Assembly (NCBI GenBank): GCA_025558095.1
Contig: JAIVFI010000006.1
Span: forward strand, 186,001 to 250,000
Direction of reading: 5' to 3'
DNA from: Hyaloraphidium curvatum
Taxonomy: Eukaryota > Monoblepharomycota > Hyaloraphidiomycetes > Hyaloraphidiales > Hyaloraphidiaceae
DNA length: 64,000 bases
Shown here in pieces: positions 1 to 10,562 of the stretch. Numbering within the stretch: position 1 is the first letter of the stretch; every line of letters starts with the position of its first letter. Both the position numbers and the translations under genes were made by a program. A model generated the notes under the pieces. The model was given only the letters and a program-made list of their open reading frames with translations, searched no databases and had not been told where the DNA came from.

Positions 1-1
1 C

Positions 2-1031
2 GAGCTCGTTGAGGCCGACCGAGCCATGGGCAAGGACGGCGCGGCGGGCTCGGTTCTGCTGCGGCACTGGGACTCGGACGAAAAGTGTCCCTGCGCGACC
101 TGCCTGGCCGATCTCGGCCATTCTATTCTGCGGCAATTCACGTGGATTATTGCGCTGCGCTTCGTGGTGGGCGGCTTTGCTACCTGGTTGCTGGCGTTCT
201 GGACGCCGCTCGTGACCCTGGGGAGCGCTGTCTGGAGCAGCCCTTGGGCCGTTGCCGGGCTCGTTCTCGTAGTCCACATCGTCACCTTTTATCCACTGAA
301 TGCATTCGCCCGGAACACGCGGTGCTCGGGGGCCATGACGCCCACCCTCCGGCTCCTCCGCCGGGCCGTCGCCGCGAACCTGATGTCCGTGCTGGACGCC
401 TGCCGGGGTACTCCGGGCGCGGATGGAGACTACAGTCGGCATGTTGACTTGATGATCCAGCTCCGGCGTCGGCTCGCCGCTGCAGCGACCGTGAGGCTGT
501 CCGCATTGGAGGATATGTCCCGGATTTGGCTGGTAACGAGCTTGAGCTACGTCGTTTCCATGATAATCGTCGCCGTAAGTGCTTGTCTTCCCCCGCGCGC
601 CGTCCGCACTTCTGATGTGCCCGCAGGCTGTCGGTTCGTGCATCACCGCCGGAAGCATCTCCACCTTTGGCTTCCTCTTTTGCGTCTCCTGCTTCGACAT
701 ATACCTCTCCGCGTACGCCAACGGCCTGGCTTCGGACGCCGGCAAGCTCTACGACGCCGCCCTCGTGCGCCTGCGGGAACGCCGCGCCCGCGATCCCGAG
801 GGCCAGGCCATCGACCACGCGCACGAGCAGCGCATCGTGCGCGTCGAAGGCCTGCTGCGATCGTACCGGGACGTCGCGGGCCTGCAGGCGACCTTCTTTG
901 GGTTCCCGATCACCTTCCGCGTCGTGCGGACGCTCCTCGTGACGACCTTCACCGTGGCGATCGGTCTCTGGAGCCTGCTGCGGAGCGCGGGGCTGACGTT
1001 CACAATCGAGAGCATATGTCCTTCTTGGTGA
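2..1031 (+). CDS. partial multi-pass membrane protein, left-edge paralogue
   Basis: No known family is recognised. The reading frame is open to the left edge, so the true start probably lies outside the window; an internal ATG at 26 is an alternative. Two exons are supported, 2-574 and 627-1031. The intron (575-626, 52 nt) starts GTAAGT, ends GCAG and is phase 0. The visible protein is about 325 residues. It has at least four or five hydrophobic segments: WIIALRFVVGGFATWLLAFW, AVAGLVLVVHIVTF, one spanning the exon junction, STFGFLFCVSCFDIYL and TLLVTTFTVAIGLW. A soluble Arg/Glu-rich stretch lies between the last two. The C-terminal part (FFGFPITFRVV...SAGLTFTIES) resembles the C-terminus of the gene at the other end of the window. 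A CPCATC motif near the N-terminus could be a redox or metal site, but this is only inference. Confidence 0.7.
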
Positions 1032-1596
1032 TCTTGCTGCGCCACCGCCAGCCGAAGGTGGACTGCTCTCACATTCATGGACGGCGCTGCACAGCTGTGC
1101 TGTGCGGGGACAGCCAGTGCATGCAGCGGCGCCGTCTGCGAAGGGAAGGCGGACGGGAAGCGTTCATTAGGAGCGAGGCTGCTCTTCTGGACTTTGGAGG
1201 GCAATAGAAAACAGCCAAGTGTTGGGCAGTAGTCTGCCGTGTTCGTACCCGGACCTTTTGTCGCCCTCACTCAGACGGAGGAGCTGGGCCTGTCGCCGAC
1301 GAGGCCCGCGGCGGCTTCTTCGGCGGGCCCTGTCCGTGCTCCCCGCTCCTGCGCCACGCTATGCACGATCCGGCGCGGCGGTGCTGATTTCGTTCGGAAG
1401 CGGATAGACCGCGGAATGCGGTGTTTCGGCCGCCTGGAACCTTCGGCCGCTTTGCCGACCGTTCGGGACGCTGCTGCGCCGCAGTTCCCGAAATCGAGAC
1501 CCTACATAAGCACCCCCTTGGCACCGCACAGCACCACCGCGAGCTCGAATCCAAAGCCACGAACACTCAAATAAAGCCAAAACTCTATCGGCAGCA
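1032..1596. other. intergenic region, promoter of secreted protein
   Basis: This 565-bp stretch separates the partial membrane protein from the secreted protein that starts at 1597. Short open frames occur but have no recognisable domain or convincing splice structure. AT-richer motifs close to the next gene (TACATAAG near 1502 and AATAAAG near 1570) could belong to its promoter or leader. No RNA gene or repeat is seen. Confidence 0.4.
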
Positions 1597-2316
1597 ATGG
1601 CCCGCCTGAGCGCCTTCGCCGCCGCCCTCCTGCTCGCGGCCCTGGCTGCGTCCCTGCTGCCGTCGGCGCACGCCCGCCCGAGTCCCCCCGCGAACTGTCC
1701 CCCCGGCACCGTCAAGTGCCTCAACGGCTTCTGTGCCCAGAACATCTACGCCTGCCAGGGCCTCCGCGCCCGCGGCCTCGCTCCCCCCGTGGTCCCCCGG
1801 TTCGTGGCGCCCGACGCCCACCCCACCGACGAATTCAGGGCCGCCCTCGCCGACACTTGCACCTCCGCCGGCTGGACCCTCTGCCCAAGCAGCTCCATCT
1901 GCTCCCCCAGCGCCGACCTGTGCCCCAGGACCTGCGCCGACCTCGGCTGGAGCACCTGCCAGGACGGCGGCTGCGTGCCTTCGGCCGACCAGTGCCCGGA
2001 GAACTACAGGCCGCCCGTGGATTGCGCCGGCTTCGGCCTCGTCTTCTGCGCCGACGGCACGTGCGCCCCGAACAAGGCCATATGCAGCCTTCCCAAGCCC
2101 GGCAACCTGCCCGAGCCCACGGATGCCCCGATCGCGCTGCCGCCCGCACTCCCCGCCAAGGTCAAGAGGGACGGCGACCCCCGCATCGCGAAGCGCGCTC
2201 CCCCGGGGGTGTTCAATGCCTCGCAGTGCCAGCTTATCGGCGGCCAATGGTGCCCGCTCGTGGGCGGCGCGAACGACCCCGTCTCGTATGCCTGCTTCCC
2301 AAAGTGCCCCAACTGA
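1597..2316 (+). CDS. secreted cysteine-rich protein
   Basis: A single exon encodes 239 residues and starts at ATG 1597. The N-terminus is a clear signal peptide: basic start, then an Ala/Leu-rich core ending around SAHARPSPP. The mature part has spaced Cys pairs in repeated modules of the type CPPGTVKCLNGFC, CTSAGWTLCP, CADLGWSTCQDGGC and CAGFGLVFCADGTC. These loosely recall LDL-receptor-class-A or chitin-binding-like disulfide knots, but no family is assigned. Two Lys-Arg pairs near residues 190-200 are possible Kex2-like processing sites (inference). The protein is probably extracellular or cell-wall associated. Its gene converges on the next gene, with about 200 bp between stop codons. Confidence 0.75.
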   Translation: MARLSAFAAALLLAALAASLLPSAHARPSPPANCPPGTVKCLNGFCAQNIYACQGLRARGLAPPVVPRFVAPDAHPTDEFRAALADTCTSAGWTLCPSSSICSPSADLCPRTCADLGWSTCQDGGCVPSADQCPENYRPPVDCAGFGLVFCADGTCAPNKAICSLPKPGNLPEPTDAPIALPPALPAKVKRDGDPRIAKRAPPGVFNASQCQLIGGQWCPLVGGANDPVSYACFPKCPN

Positions 2317-2519
2317 AGGCTGCCGGATGCGGCGGCACCGGCGCGCAATGTACCCGTCGCTGAATGGTATCCTTTGTTGCTATCCTGGTCGTGTGTGGAG
2401 TCTCCCATGACCAAAAGACAGATGACAAACTCTCGATTGTGCCCTCCAACACTTTACACTAGTTTAGTAGATTACAGGCGACGCACACTGTTGATCCCTT
2501 CACCATCGCCATCCATCTG

Positions 2520-3605
2520 TTAGTAGCTCTCCTGGTAGTACGAATCGTACGTAAAGTCGATGCACTTGGGCCCGCCGGTCTTGCCGACGTGCAGGCAGTG
2601 CACCTCCGGGCTGTAGGGCGTCATGAGCGCATGCAGGGCGCGGCAGGTGGCGGTGTTGGAGTTGGCGCGGTCGAAAGAGCCGTAGGGGATCGAGTTCATG
2701 AAGGCGACGCAGTCGGCAAAGCGTTCGACGGGGGTAGAGCCGACCCATCCGGTGAGGTTCTGGTAGGCTTCGCAGGTGCCGGGGCGGCCGCCTCCAGGGC
2801 CGAAGACAGTGAGGCCGCAGACGCGGTTGATCTGGGCTGCGCGCGCGGCGGGGCTCTTGGGGTCGATCCCGAACCCGAGGTTGGTGAACGTCACGTCGGC
2901 CGAAACGATGGTGTTGTTGGTGTCCGAGAAGGTGAAGAATCCGAAATGGGCTGATCAGATCGAGAGAAACGTGGGAAGCGGTCAGCTTTCCGCCAGGAGC
3001 GTGCGCTCGTGCCTGACCCACTGTAGTTCCTGGGTCCGGTGGCCGTCTGTTGCACTATGTTGACGTGCGCGCCGATGATGCCGTTGCAATCGCAGACCAG
3101 CTTGACGTAATCTGCGCTCTGGAAGTTGCTTCCCGACGCCAGGCCTGCATGAAAGATACTCAGCATCATCCCATCCGATCAACGGGATCAACCCACCGTA
3201 GTAGTATTCCAGCACGCCGGCGCGCGACGGGAAAGAGCCCAAGGGGTTGATCCTCGCACGCGCAAAGGGCGCCCAGACGTCGTCGATGTTGACGGTGCCC
3301 AGGATGACTCCGGTGGGGTCCGTGTAGACGTGGTAGTAGACCTTCTTCACGACCTCCTTGCGTGCCTGCGAGTTGGATGGGCGGGGGTGAAGGAGCGGAG
3401 GTACAACAGCGTCATTGTCAGAGCTTGAACGCGGAACGCGAGACCGCCCGTGCCCTGCACCTACCTCGCAGCTACACCGGTCCTTCTTCTCGTTCTTGTC
3501 GTCCTTGTTGCGGTCGTCATCGGGGTCGGCGCACGCCACCGCGAGGAGCGCAAGGAACGCGAGCGCAAACAGAACAAGCGCACGAAGGGACCCAGCGGCC
3601 GGCAT
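2520..3605 (-). CDS. secreted protein of unknown function, four exons
   Basis: The model reads on the minus strand: 3605-3465, 3365-3197, 3144-3022 and 2950-2520 (864 nt, 287 residues). Donors are GTAGGT, GTGGGT and GTGGGT, and all acceptors end in CAG. The chosen start MPAAGSLRAL gives a strong signal peptide (hydrophobic core LVLFALAFLALLAVACA). A Lys/Asp-rich stretch follows, then a predicted globular, beta-rich region containing YYHVYTDPTGVILGTVNIDD, FFTFSDTNNTIVSADV and FGIDPKSPAAR. An upstream in-frame ATG at 3728 would bury the signal peptide, so it was not used. Scattered Cys residues and NxT/S sites suggest an extracellular protein. No family is recognised. Confidence 0.7.
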
Positions 3606-4927
3606 TGTTGTTGGTCGGACGGAGCGAAGCCGGCTCTGGGGGGCGTAGGTGTTCGAGCGGTTGTCGCCGGCCTTTTGTTTGCACCGGCGGTGGCTATTTT
3701 TTCCGCGGACGTGTTCCTCGGCTTCCATGGAACACTTCCCGGAGGGAAGGTGACGTAAACGTCACCCAACTCCGCAACAGACTCACCACGGGCGGCCCGG
3801 GGGTCCGTCGGGCCGAGACAAAGACATCTGTAGTGGAATTCGGACCGAATGGGAGTGGTCCGAGGAGGAAGGAGACAGAACCGACACTTCCGGCGTTCGT
3901 ACGCCACTTTTAAATGTCGCCCAGGGCAGACGTCACAGGGCTGGTGCGCGGAGAACTTCCAATGGACTTCCACATGACCACTGCTCCGCAGCCCGAGGAG
4001 CACGGGCAATTTTGGTGGAGCAAGGGCTGGACGGCGCCCGCCCAAGGCCTTCCTTCCGCATCCGCGGCGGGAACGCGAGCAAACGAACAGCTGCAGCAGT
4101 CTGCAAACAGTGGAGCATTTAGCCCGCACTTTCCAACCCGATGCCGCAGCCGCTGCGAGCCGCTCTTGCTCTTGCCCGCGATTGCTCGGAAGCGTACCAT
4201 GTGCTTTCGAGCATGCCGGCTGGAGGCTACCTCCACGAAAGCACAGAGTCCGGGGAGCCAGCAGATGGGGAGGAGCGGACCAAAGAAACTACACGACAGG
4301 AAGCGAGAAGGGGGAGCGCGGCCTCAGCTAGGGAAACGGTGGCTACGGAAAGCGGACGAGGAGACGAGAATGGGCTGTTCTCGCATCTTTGGGAGGCTCT
4401 CGCGAAATTGACTCTCGGTCTTTGGCGGAAGGCACCGTAAATCTTCGGACGTAGGAATGCGGGGTAACGGTGGCGTATGCTTTTGGCATGGACGTGCTTT
4501 GGTACGGTCGGCGGAAGTGCCGCGAGTTTCTGCCGGCGGAGTCATGGTTGGGCTCGTGGGCAACTGAGCTGCTTTCATCCTTTTCCTATGGTTCTGAGAC
4601 CTCATACTGCTGCCGGATACTTCATTCATTTGGATCTACAGGGTCTCGCTCGGACATGACGAAGGCCGTAGAGCCAGCTCGCAATCTCGACTCCTTCTCC
4701 GTCCTCGCCACGTAGTTCGCCTATGTGAGCCATCCATCCAAAAGCCGCGGCTCTCGAGTTTCCGAACTACGAAATATCGGTCTAGAATGGAAGACTCGGC
4801 GGTTCTGCCTGGCCGGTCTGCGGCGGCTGTTATGTGTTGGAGGCGCCCTTGCCACCGTCCCCCACGAGCACGCGTCAGTCAATCGGCCGGACCGACCGAC
4901 GCCCGAGGCCGGAGAACAGCCGGCAAT
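3606..4927. other. long intergenic stretch without a supported gene
   Basis: About 1.3 kb lies between the divergently oriented secreted protein and the MFS transporter. Open frames of 80-165 codons exist on both strands (for example 3914-4411 plus, 4141-4440 plus, 4324-4629 minus). None shows a recognisable domain, a signal peptide or a convincing splice pattern, and they overlap one another. The stretch probably holds both promoters and 5' leaders. A short real gene cannot be excluded. Confidence 0.4.
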
Positions 4928-6762
4928 ATGGCTACGGGCGGTCACCTTCGTTCTGCCGCCGATTCGCTGCCGGGTGCACCGGAGGGCGTCGACGCTGCCG
5001 CGACAGCGACTGCCGCAGGCGTCGAACCGGCTACGCTGCCGGACGCAAAACTGGCCGTCGATTTCCCCGTCACGGACGCTACGAACATCAAAATCGAGGA
5101 TAACGTCGCCGGGACGGACCCCTCGCCGTCCGCAAACGCGGATTCCGACAAGGAGACCCTGCCGGACTCGAAAGGGCACATGGAATCCCCCGTCTCGGAC
5201 GTTAAGGACATCAAAATCGAAGACGATGCTGCTGGAATGGACCCCTCCCCTTCGGCAAAGGCGGATGCCCCCAAGGAGGCCGCTCCCGGTGGCGATATTG
5301 GACCCCCGCCAAACGGCGGGCTCGCGGCCTGGCTGCAGGTTCTTTCCAACTTCTTCATCCATTTCTTCGGGGTCGGCTGGTCCAACGCGATCGGTGTCCT
5401 CGTGGCCTTCTACATTCGGACTGGCTACTTCGGACCGAACATCAACCAGACCGCTATCTCGCTCATGGCCGGCGCGGCGCAGTGCATCGGGTTCCTCATC
5501 GGCCCCCTCATCGGCATTATGTCCGACAAATTTGGATACAGACCCATTTCGGCCGCCGGCTCGGCGGTGTTCGGCCTGTGCACGCTCATTGCCGGGTTCT
5601 CCAACGGGAGCTACGCGATGGTCTTTGTGTTCCAAGGGTTCCTGCAGATGCTGGGCTTCATGGCGTGCTGGATTCCGTCAATGGGCGGTGAGTTTTTCTA
5701 TCTTTCAGCTTCCTTGGCCGATGTTGACCTATTCCTACCAGCCGTGGCACAATGGTTTACGACCAGGCGTGGCCTGGCCATCAGCATTGGGGGGGCGGGT
5801 GCAGGGCTCGGCGGCCTTGCCCTGGGCCCGCTGACCAACTATATGCTCAACACCATCGGCTTCCAATGGACCATGATGACGATGGGCCTCGTGCTTGTCG
5901 TCGCTCTTGTTCCCTGCTCCCTAATGATCAAGACCCGGGTGCCTCCCAGGCGCCGCGGGCCGGTCATGGACTGGAGCGCCTTCCGCAGCATGAGCTTCGT
6001 GCTGCTCTTCTGCGGCTGTCTGTTCTGCTACTTTGCCTTCCCATTGCCCCTTTTCTTTCTGCCTACTTACGCGACGCAGAATGGGGTCTCTAGCTCGATG
6101 GCTGCCATCATCCTCGGCGTGACCACGGCTGTCTCCGCCCCGTCGCGGCTCCTTCAGGGCCTTCTAATGGACAGGATCGGTGGCGTGAACGTGTTTGCCA
6201 TGGCATGCGGCGTCGGGAGCATCACCTGCTTCGCTCTTGCGCCATTCGCGAAGAACGTGGGGTTGCTGTTCGTGTTCGCCATTCTCTACGGGTCTACAGC
6301 TGGCTGCTTCATGTCGTGGGTGTTTGCGATGTCGTTGCTCGTGCTGCGGAAGCCGACAAGCTGCCCTGGGTTCCGTCAGGTTCATCCCTGCTTGCACGGC
6401 TCAGATCTTCGGGGTGCAATCGGCGGCATCCAAGCTCGGGCTCATCTACGTATGTCGGACCGCGTGCCGCACTTCAACGGCGCTGATGTTTGGCTGCAGA
6501 TGTCGCTTGCTCTCGGTTCCGTCCTCGGGACCTTCACCGGCGGCCAGATCCTGACCGCCAACACCGTCAAACCCCCCGATGGACCGCCAGTTTCGGACTT
6601 CACGCCTTTCTGGTGAGTGTGGACTGAAAACAGCTTTCGCAAGTAAGCGCTGACCTACTCGACACCAGGATGTTCTGTGGAGCCTGCTGGGCAGTAGGCT
6701 GCCTGTTCTTGATCGGACTCAAGGTGGCCATCAAGGGCTGGAACATCTTCAGCAAAGTTTGA
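4928..6762 (+). CDS. MFS monocarboxylate-type transporter
   Basis: Five exons, 4928-5687, 5742-6315, 6380-6449, 6500-6612 and 6669-6762, give 536 residues. Donors are GTGAGT, GTGGGT, GTATGT and GTGAGT. After a long acidic cytoplasmic N-terminus, the protein has the fold and loop motifs of the monocarboxylate/MCH branch of the major facilitator superfamily. GGLAAWLQVLSNFF opens helix 1, GIMSDKFGYRP marks the loop between helices 2 and 3, and AQWFTTRRGLAISIGGAG sits around helix 5. It is probably a plasma-membrane carrier of a small carboxylate or related solute, substrate unknown. The N-terminus contains a 40-residue tandem duplication (residues about 37-76 and 78-117), each copy with an IKIED sequence. 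Start at 4928 is preferred over ATG 4787 because the protein then begins just before the repeats. Confidence 0.85.
5036..5278 (+). repeat. in-frame 40-codon duplication in transporter N-terminus
   Basis: Two diverged direct copies, about 5036-5155 and 5159-5278, encode a 40-residue unit that starts LPD[A/S]K and ends with an acidic Lys-Glu. Each copy carries IKIED and DPSPSA. IKIE fits the psi-K-x-E SUMO-acceptor consensus, but modification is not shown. Confidence 0.7.
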
Positions 6763-6979
6763 GGCTTGGAGAAGGCAGCGCAAAGCAGACAGCAACATGG
6801 GAAAGCAACATGGGAATGTGTCCCGTTGTCGGAAACCGGCTCTGGTCATGGAAGTTAAGAGCACAATCAAGATGGAGTATACATTTGTGAATACACCAGT
6901 GAAGTCGATCGCAAGTCACCACTGCGCCGCCGACGCACGGCCTTGGCTCAGTGCGGGGGCCGAGGAGAGGGTCCGTCGC

Positions 6980-7393
6980 CTAGACCTTGGCGAGCTGCGC
7001 GCCCATAAGCGCATGCAGCTTGTTCACAGCCCGCAGAGGTCGGACCATGACCTTGAAGTCAGTTATCTTGGCCTCGTCGTTCCACGTGACGATATCGACT
7101 CCGTTGACGGTGATCCCGTCGACCATCGCCTGGAACTCGAGCATAGCGCCCTGCTCGTCCACGAGTTCGCGAAGGTACTTGAAGTCCGTTCCCGCCGTTC
7201 CGTGCCCGGCGAGCACGTGGGACGCGGCCCAAAGGTACATGAAGACCTTCTTGCGCCCCTTCTGCGGCGTGTGCACGACGGGAGAGTGGAACACGGCGTC
7301 GTCGGCCAGCATGGCGTTTAGCGCCTCGGGGCTCGGGTTGTGCATGAAGGCGTGCCACGCCTTGACGCCCTCGACGTTGGCGGCGCGGCCCAT
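6980..7393 (-). CDS. SnoaL/NTF2-like protein
   Basis: A single-exon gene of 137 residues starting MGRAANVEG. The length and pattern fit the SnoaL-like, NTF2-fold family. An N-terminal helix runs into MHNPSPEALNAMLADDAVF, the typical opening of the cone-shaped barrel. VVHTPQKGRKKVFMYL follows, then beta strands ending in ITDFKVMVRPLRAVNKLHAL. Members are small cytosolic proteins acting as polyketide cyclases, isomerases or hydrolases, or as ligand-binding folds without known activity. Function cannot be narrowed further. It converges on the transporter, with about 220 bp between stop codons. No signal peptide is seen. Confidence 0.8.
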   Translation of the reverse strand: MGRAANVEGVKAWHAFMHNPSPEALNAMLADDAVFHSPVVHTPQKGRKKVFMYLWAASHVLAGHGTAGTDFKYLRELVDEQGAMLEFQAMVDGITVNGVDIVTWNDEAKITDFKVMVRPLRAVNKLHALMGAQLAKV

Positions 7394-7997
7394 CGCGGTT
7401 GCGGAGGTGGCGAGCAGGTTCGGTTCACTCCGTTGAAAAGTTCGACGCGACGGTCAAGCGCGCGTTGGCGAATGAAGGAGGGGCGCGCGACAACCCCGGT
7501 GGAACTCGACGATGGCTTCTGGGAACGGAAATCAGGAAATCAGGTTAGTGTGTGTTTGGGTTGCCGGAGCGCCGCCGCCGCCGAGAGACCAGCAACCGGG
7601 TCTGCCGACGCGACGACGGTACGTGGGAGTTTGCGGACCTCCTATCGGGCGCGTTGCCCGGGCCTGCGCCTGCTTAATGGCGCGGCCTCGTTCGCCTTAG
7701 GGTGCGCTGTTCCAGCGTACGCGGACGAGCGGCGACTGCACAACCTCTACTCCGCCCCCCTGGCATCACGCCAGACCCCATCACCTCGACCTACACGGTC
7801 GCTATCTAGCGACCGGGCCATCCCTCCGTGTCTCCCCGGCGCGAGTGAAGCGAGCGAACCCTCGTCGGGCTCGGGTTAGCAGGTGGAGTTTTCGAAGCAG
7901 CCTCGCGGATCACATCGTGTCTCCCAAGCATAGAACGCGTCGAAGTTCCTTCCATCGGCGCCAAGAGCGCGTCTTTTGCCCTCATCGACACTCCGCG
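7394..7997. other. divergent intergenic region
   Basis: About 600 bp lies between the divergent starts of the SnoaL-like gene and the xylulokinase gene. It should hold both promoters. An open frame runs through part of it, but it has no recognisable domain. No TATA box, RNA gene or repeat stands out. Confidence 0.4.
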
Positions 7998-9644
7998 ATG
8001 ACCCCCGGCCCGCCGCTCCACCTCGGCATCGACGTCTCGACACAGGGCGTCAAGCTCGTCGCCGTGGACCCCTCCTTCCATCTGGTCAACGAGTCCTCCC
8101 TCTCGTATGACCGCAACCTGCCCTCGTACGGTACCTCCGGTGGCGTACTCCGCCGCGATGGTGGCGTCGTAGTGACACCCAGCGCTCTGTTTGCCGAGGC
8201 GCTCGGGATGCTGCTGGATCGGCTCAAGGACGACGGTTTCCCGTTCGGCGACGTGGTTTCGGTTTCGGGCTGCGGACAGCAGCATGGATCCGTCTATTTG
8301 ACGAAGGGTGGCGTGGAGGGGCTCGCAGCGTTGGATCCGGGCCAAAAGCTCGGCTCCCAGGTCGGGGCCTGGTTTTCGACCAAGGATTCGCCCATATGGA
8401 TGGACTCTTCCACGTCGGACATCTGCCGGCAGCTCGAAGCAGCAGTCGGCGGGAAGGAGGCTCTGTGCTCGCTTACGGGATCGATCGCCTACGAGAGGTT
8501 CACGGGGAATCAGATCCGAAAGCTGGGGCGGGACGATCCGGCTGCGTACCGCGCGACCGAGAGGATATGTCTCGTCAGCTCGTTCGCGGCTTCGCTGTTC
8601 CTGCAGAGCGTGGCGCCGATCGACGCCTCGGACGCCGCGGGGATGAACCTCATGGACATTCGGACGAGGACGTGGGACCCGCGGTGCTTGGATTTTGCCG
8701 ACGCGGACGGCGATGCCGCGCGGCTGGAAGCGAAGCTGGGACCGATCGTGCCCTCGTGCGCCATCCTCGGCGTCGTGGGGCCGTACTTCCGGGAACGCTA
8801 CGGATTTTCGGCGGGCTGCAAGGTCGTCGCCTTCGCGGGCGACAACCCGTCATCGCTCTCGGCGCTGCCGCTCTCGCCGACGGACCTGGTTGTTTCGCTC
8901 GGCACCTCGGACACGGCGTTTCTCGCACTCCGCAAGCTCCCACCCGCACCGATGGTGGAAGCAACCGTGCTAGCTCATCCCGTGGAGCCCGAAGGGTACC
9001 TGGCGATGCTGGTGTACAAGAACGGCTCGTTGGTGCGCGAACGCGTGCGCGACGGGGCGGCGGGCGGATCCTGGGAGACTTTCGAGCGGCTCGTGGCGAG
9101 AACGCCACCCGGATGCGACGGGACGGTGGGGTTCTACTGCCCCGATCCCGAAATCCTGCCCGCGGGCGTGGTGGGGTGGTTCCGTTTCCGTGACGGCGTG
9201 CTCGTCGATGACGGCGACGCCTTCGGAGAGCTGGACCCCCGGGCGTGCGTCGAGTCGCGCTTTCTGGATCTGCGGATGAGGGCGGGCAAGCTGGGCATAA
9301 GGCCGGGAAGGATCGTGGCGGTTGGAGGGGGCAGCAGGAACGCCGCCCTGTTGCAGGTCGCCGCGGACGTGTTCGGAGCCGAGGTATTCAAACCGACGGG
9401 GGGCGGCGAGGCAGCCGCATTTGGTGGTTGCGCGAGGGGGGTATTTGCACTACAGGAAGCGGCTGGCGAGGAGGGAACCGGGACGACGGTGTCGGACAGG
9501 TTCGCGGCGCTGTTTTCGGGGACGGAGCGTGGCCTGGAGCTCGTGTGCCAGCCCGACACGGCGGTGACGGAGGTCTACGAGCGGCAGGTGCTGCCTGCCT
9601 ACGAAAGGGCCGAAACTGAAGTGCGCAGGCTCTGTTCGCGGTAG
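7998..9644 (+). CDS. XKS1: xylulokinase (FGGY carbohydrate kinase)
   Basis: An uninterrupted frame of 548 residues starts at ATG 7998. It shows the FGGY kinase hallmarks in order. LGIDVSTQGVKLVAVD forms the N-terminal phosphate-binding lobe, and VSGCGQQHGSVY is the sugar-binding Gln-His motif of xylulokinases. DASDAAGMNLMDIRTRTWD is typical of the eukaryotic XYLB/XKS1 branch, and AVGGGSRNAALLQVAADVFG is the C-terminal nucleotide-binding lobe. The enzyme phosphorylates D-xylulose to xylulose 5-phosphate, feeding the pentose phosphate pathway in the cytosol. A related pentulose substrate is possible. The frame is open upstream to 7845, but the N-terminal motif is correctly placed from 7998. Its stop lies only 18 bp from that of the convergent amidohydrolase gene. 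Confidence 0.9.
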   Translation: MTPGPPLHLGIDVSTQGVKLVAVDPSFHLVNESSLSYDRNLPSYGTSGGVLRRDGGVVVTPSALFAEALGMLLDRLKDDGFPFGDVVSVSGCGQQHGSVYLTKGGVEGLAALDPGQKLGSQVGAWFSTKDSPIWMDSSTSDICRQLEAAVGGKEALCSLTGSIAYERFTGNQIRKLGRDDPAAYRATERICLVSSFAASLFLQSVAPIDASDAAGMNLMDIRTRTWDPRCLDFADADGDAARLEAKLGPIVPSCAILGVVGPYFRERYGFSAGCKVVAFAGDNPSSLSALPLSPTDLVVSLGTSDTAFLALRKLPPAPMVEATVLAHPVEPEGYLAMLVYKNGSLVRERVRDGAAGGSWETFERLVARTPPGCDGTVGFYCPDPEILPAGVVGWFRFRDGVLVDDGDAFGELDPRACVESRFLDLRMRAGKLGIRPGRIVAVGGGSRNAALLQVAADVFGAEVFKPTGGGEAAAFGGCARGVFALQEAAGEEGTGTTVSDRFAALFSGTERGLELVCQPDTAVTEVYERQVLPAYERAETEVRRLCSR

Positions 9645-9662
9645 TCACGGTGGTGTGCGCCT

Positions 9663-10562
9663 CTATATGTCGAACAGGAGCTCTTTGGCTGTCCTCCAGC
9701 AGACCCATTCGGTATCCTCGTCGCTCAAGAAACCGAAGCCCCGCCGAGCAAAGTCCGCAGACACCTTGTAGCCGTCGCCTCCGAGGCCCGAACCGCCGCC
9801 GATTTGGCCCGTGATCTGGAACGGAGCGTCGCTCTCCCACATGCACCTGTTCGCACCGAACGCCTCGATCACACGACGGAGCATTGGAACGAGGTCCTCG
9901 TAAGTCGGATCGCTGCCTTTCGAATAAAATGCTCCGAGCTTGACGTAGATGTTCCTGTGGACGGCCAGAGCGCAGAGCGCGTCCAGCTCCGCCCCCGACG
10001 CCTCGCCGTCCTTGACACGGATCCGCGCCACATGGTCGATGATCACCCGCGTGTTCGGGAACTCGCGGCACATCCTGTCGATCTCGGGTAGCCCATTCGG
10101 GTCCACCAGGCAGGCCATCGCCTTGCCCGTCCGCGCCGCGGTCGCAAACATGGTCCGGTAGCCCGGCCGGTCGAGCCATCCTTGGGCGGGGGCGACGAAC
10201 TCCTCCGCGGGGCCGGACCACCGCTCGAGCCCGGGGTAGATGCGGAAGGAGGTGATGCCTTTGCTCTTCAGAGCCGCCATCCGTTCCGCCACGTCCGATT
10301 CGGCAAAGTGCACGACGGCCGTCCCCACGAACATGTCCGGGTGCGCGGCGATGGCGTCGGTGATGTACGAGTTATCTTGGCCGTAGTGGATCATCTGGAT
10401 CAGGTTGACGCGCGAGACGCCCGCCCTGCGGCACTGCTCCAGGAGTTGGTCCACGGTGAAAGAGTCGGGCTGCACCGCGCCTTTCCACTCCGGGAGCACG
10501 GGGTACGACTCCTCGTCCGGGGTCCAGACGTGCGAATGCGCGTCGATGAGCTCCTGAACCAT
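9663..10562 (-). CDS. amidohydrolase-2 family metal-dependent hydrolase
   Basis: A single exon encodes 299 residues starting MVQELIDAHSHVW. Features of the amidohydrolase-2 TIM barrel are visible. The DAHSHVW strand carries the HxH metal ligands, and a HYGQDNSYI segment comes next. FRIYPGLERW and RVIIDHVAR follow, the latter with a catalytic His. MWESDAPFQITGQ carries the late Asp ligand. Family members hydrolyse lactones or amides or decarboxylate aromatic acids (for example 2-pyrone-4,6-dicarboxylate lactonase and fungal 2,3-dihydroxybenzoate decarboxylase-like enzymes); the substrate here is unknown. An in-frame extension upstream to about 10679 adds a basic leader that might target mitochondria, but MVQEL is the better-supported start. 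Confidence 0.85.
   Translation of the reverse strand: MVQELIDAHSHVWTPDEESYPVLPEWKGAVQPDSFTVDQLLEQCRRAGVSRVNLIQMIHYGQDNSYITDAIAAHPDMFVGTAVVHFAESDVAERMAALKSKGITSFRIYPGLERWSGPAEEFVAPAQGWLDRPGYRTMFATAARTGKAMACLVDPNGLPEIDRMCREFPNTRVIIDHVARIRVKDGEASGAELDALCALAVHRNIYVKLGAFYSKGSDPTYEDLVPMLRRVIEAFGANRCMWESDAPFQITGQIGGGSGLGGDGYKVSADFARRGFGFLSDEDTEWVCWRTAKELLFDI

Noticed and set aside
26-1207. 393-codon open frame reading through 575-626
   Set aside because: It retains an intron with GTAAGT/GCAG sites. After 574 its translation is low-complexity, while the spliced frame continues into membrane segments.
3914-4440. Two overlapping plus-strand frames of 99-165 codons as real genes
   Set aside because: There are no domains, targeting signals or splice evidence, and composition is similar to surrounding intergenic DNA.
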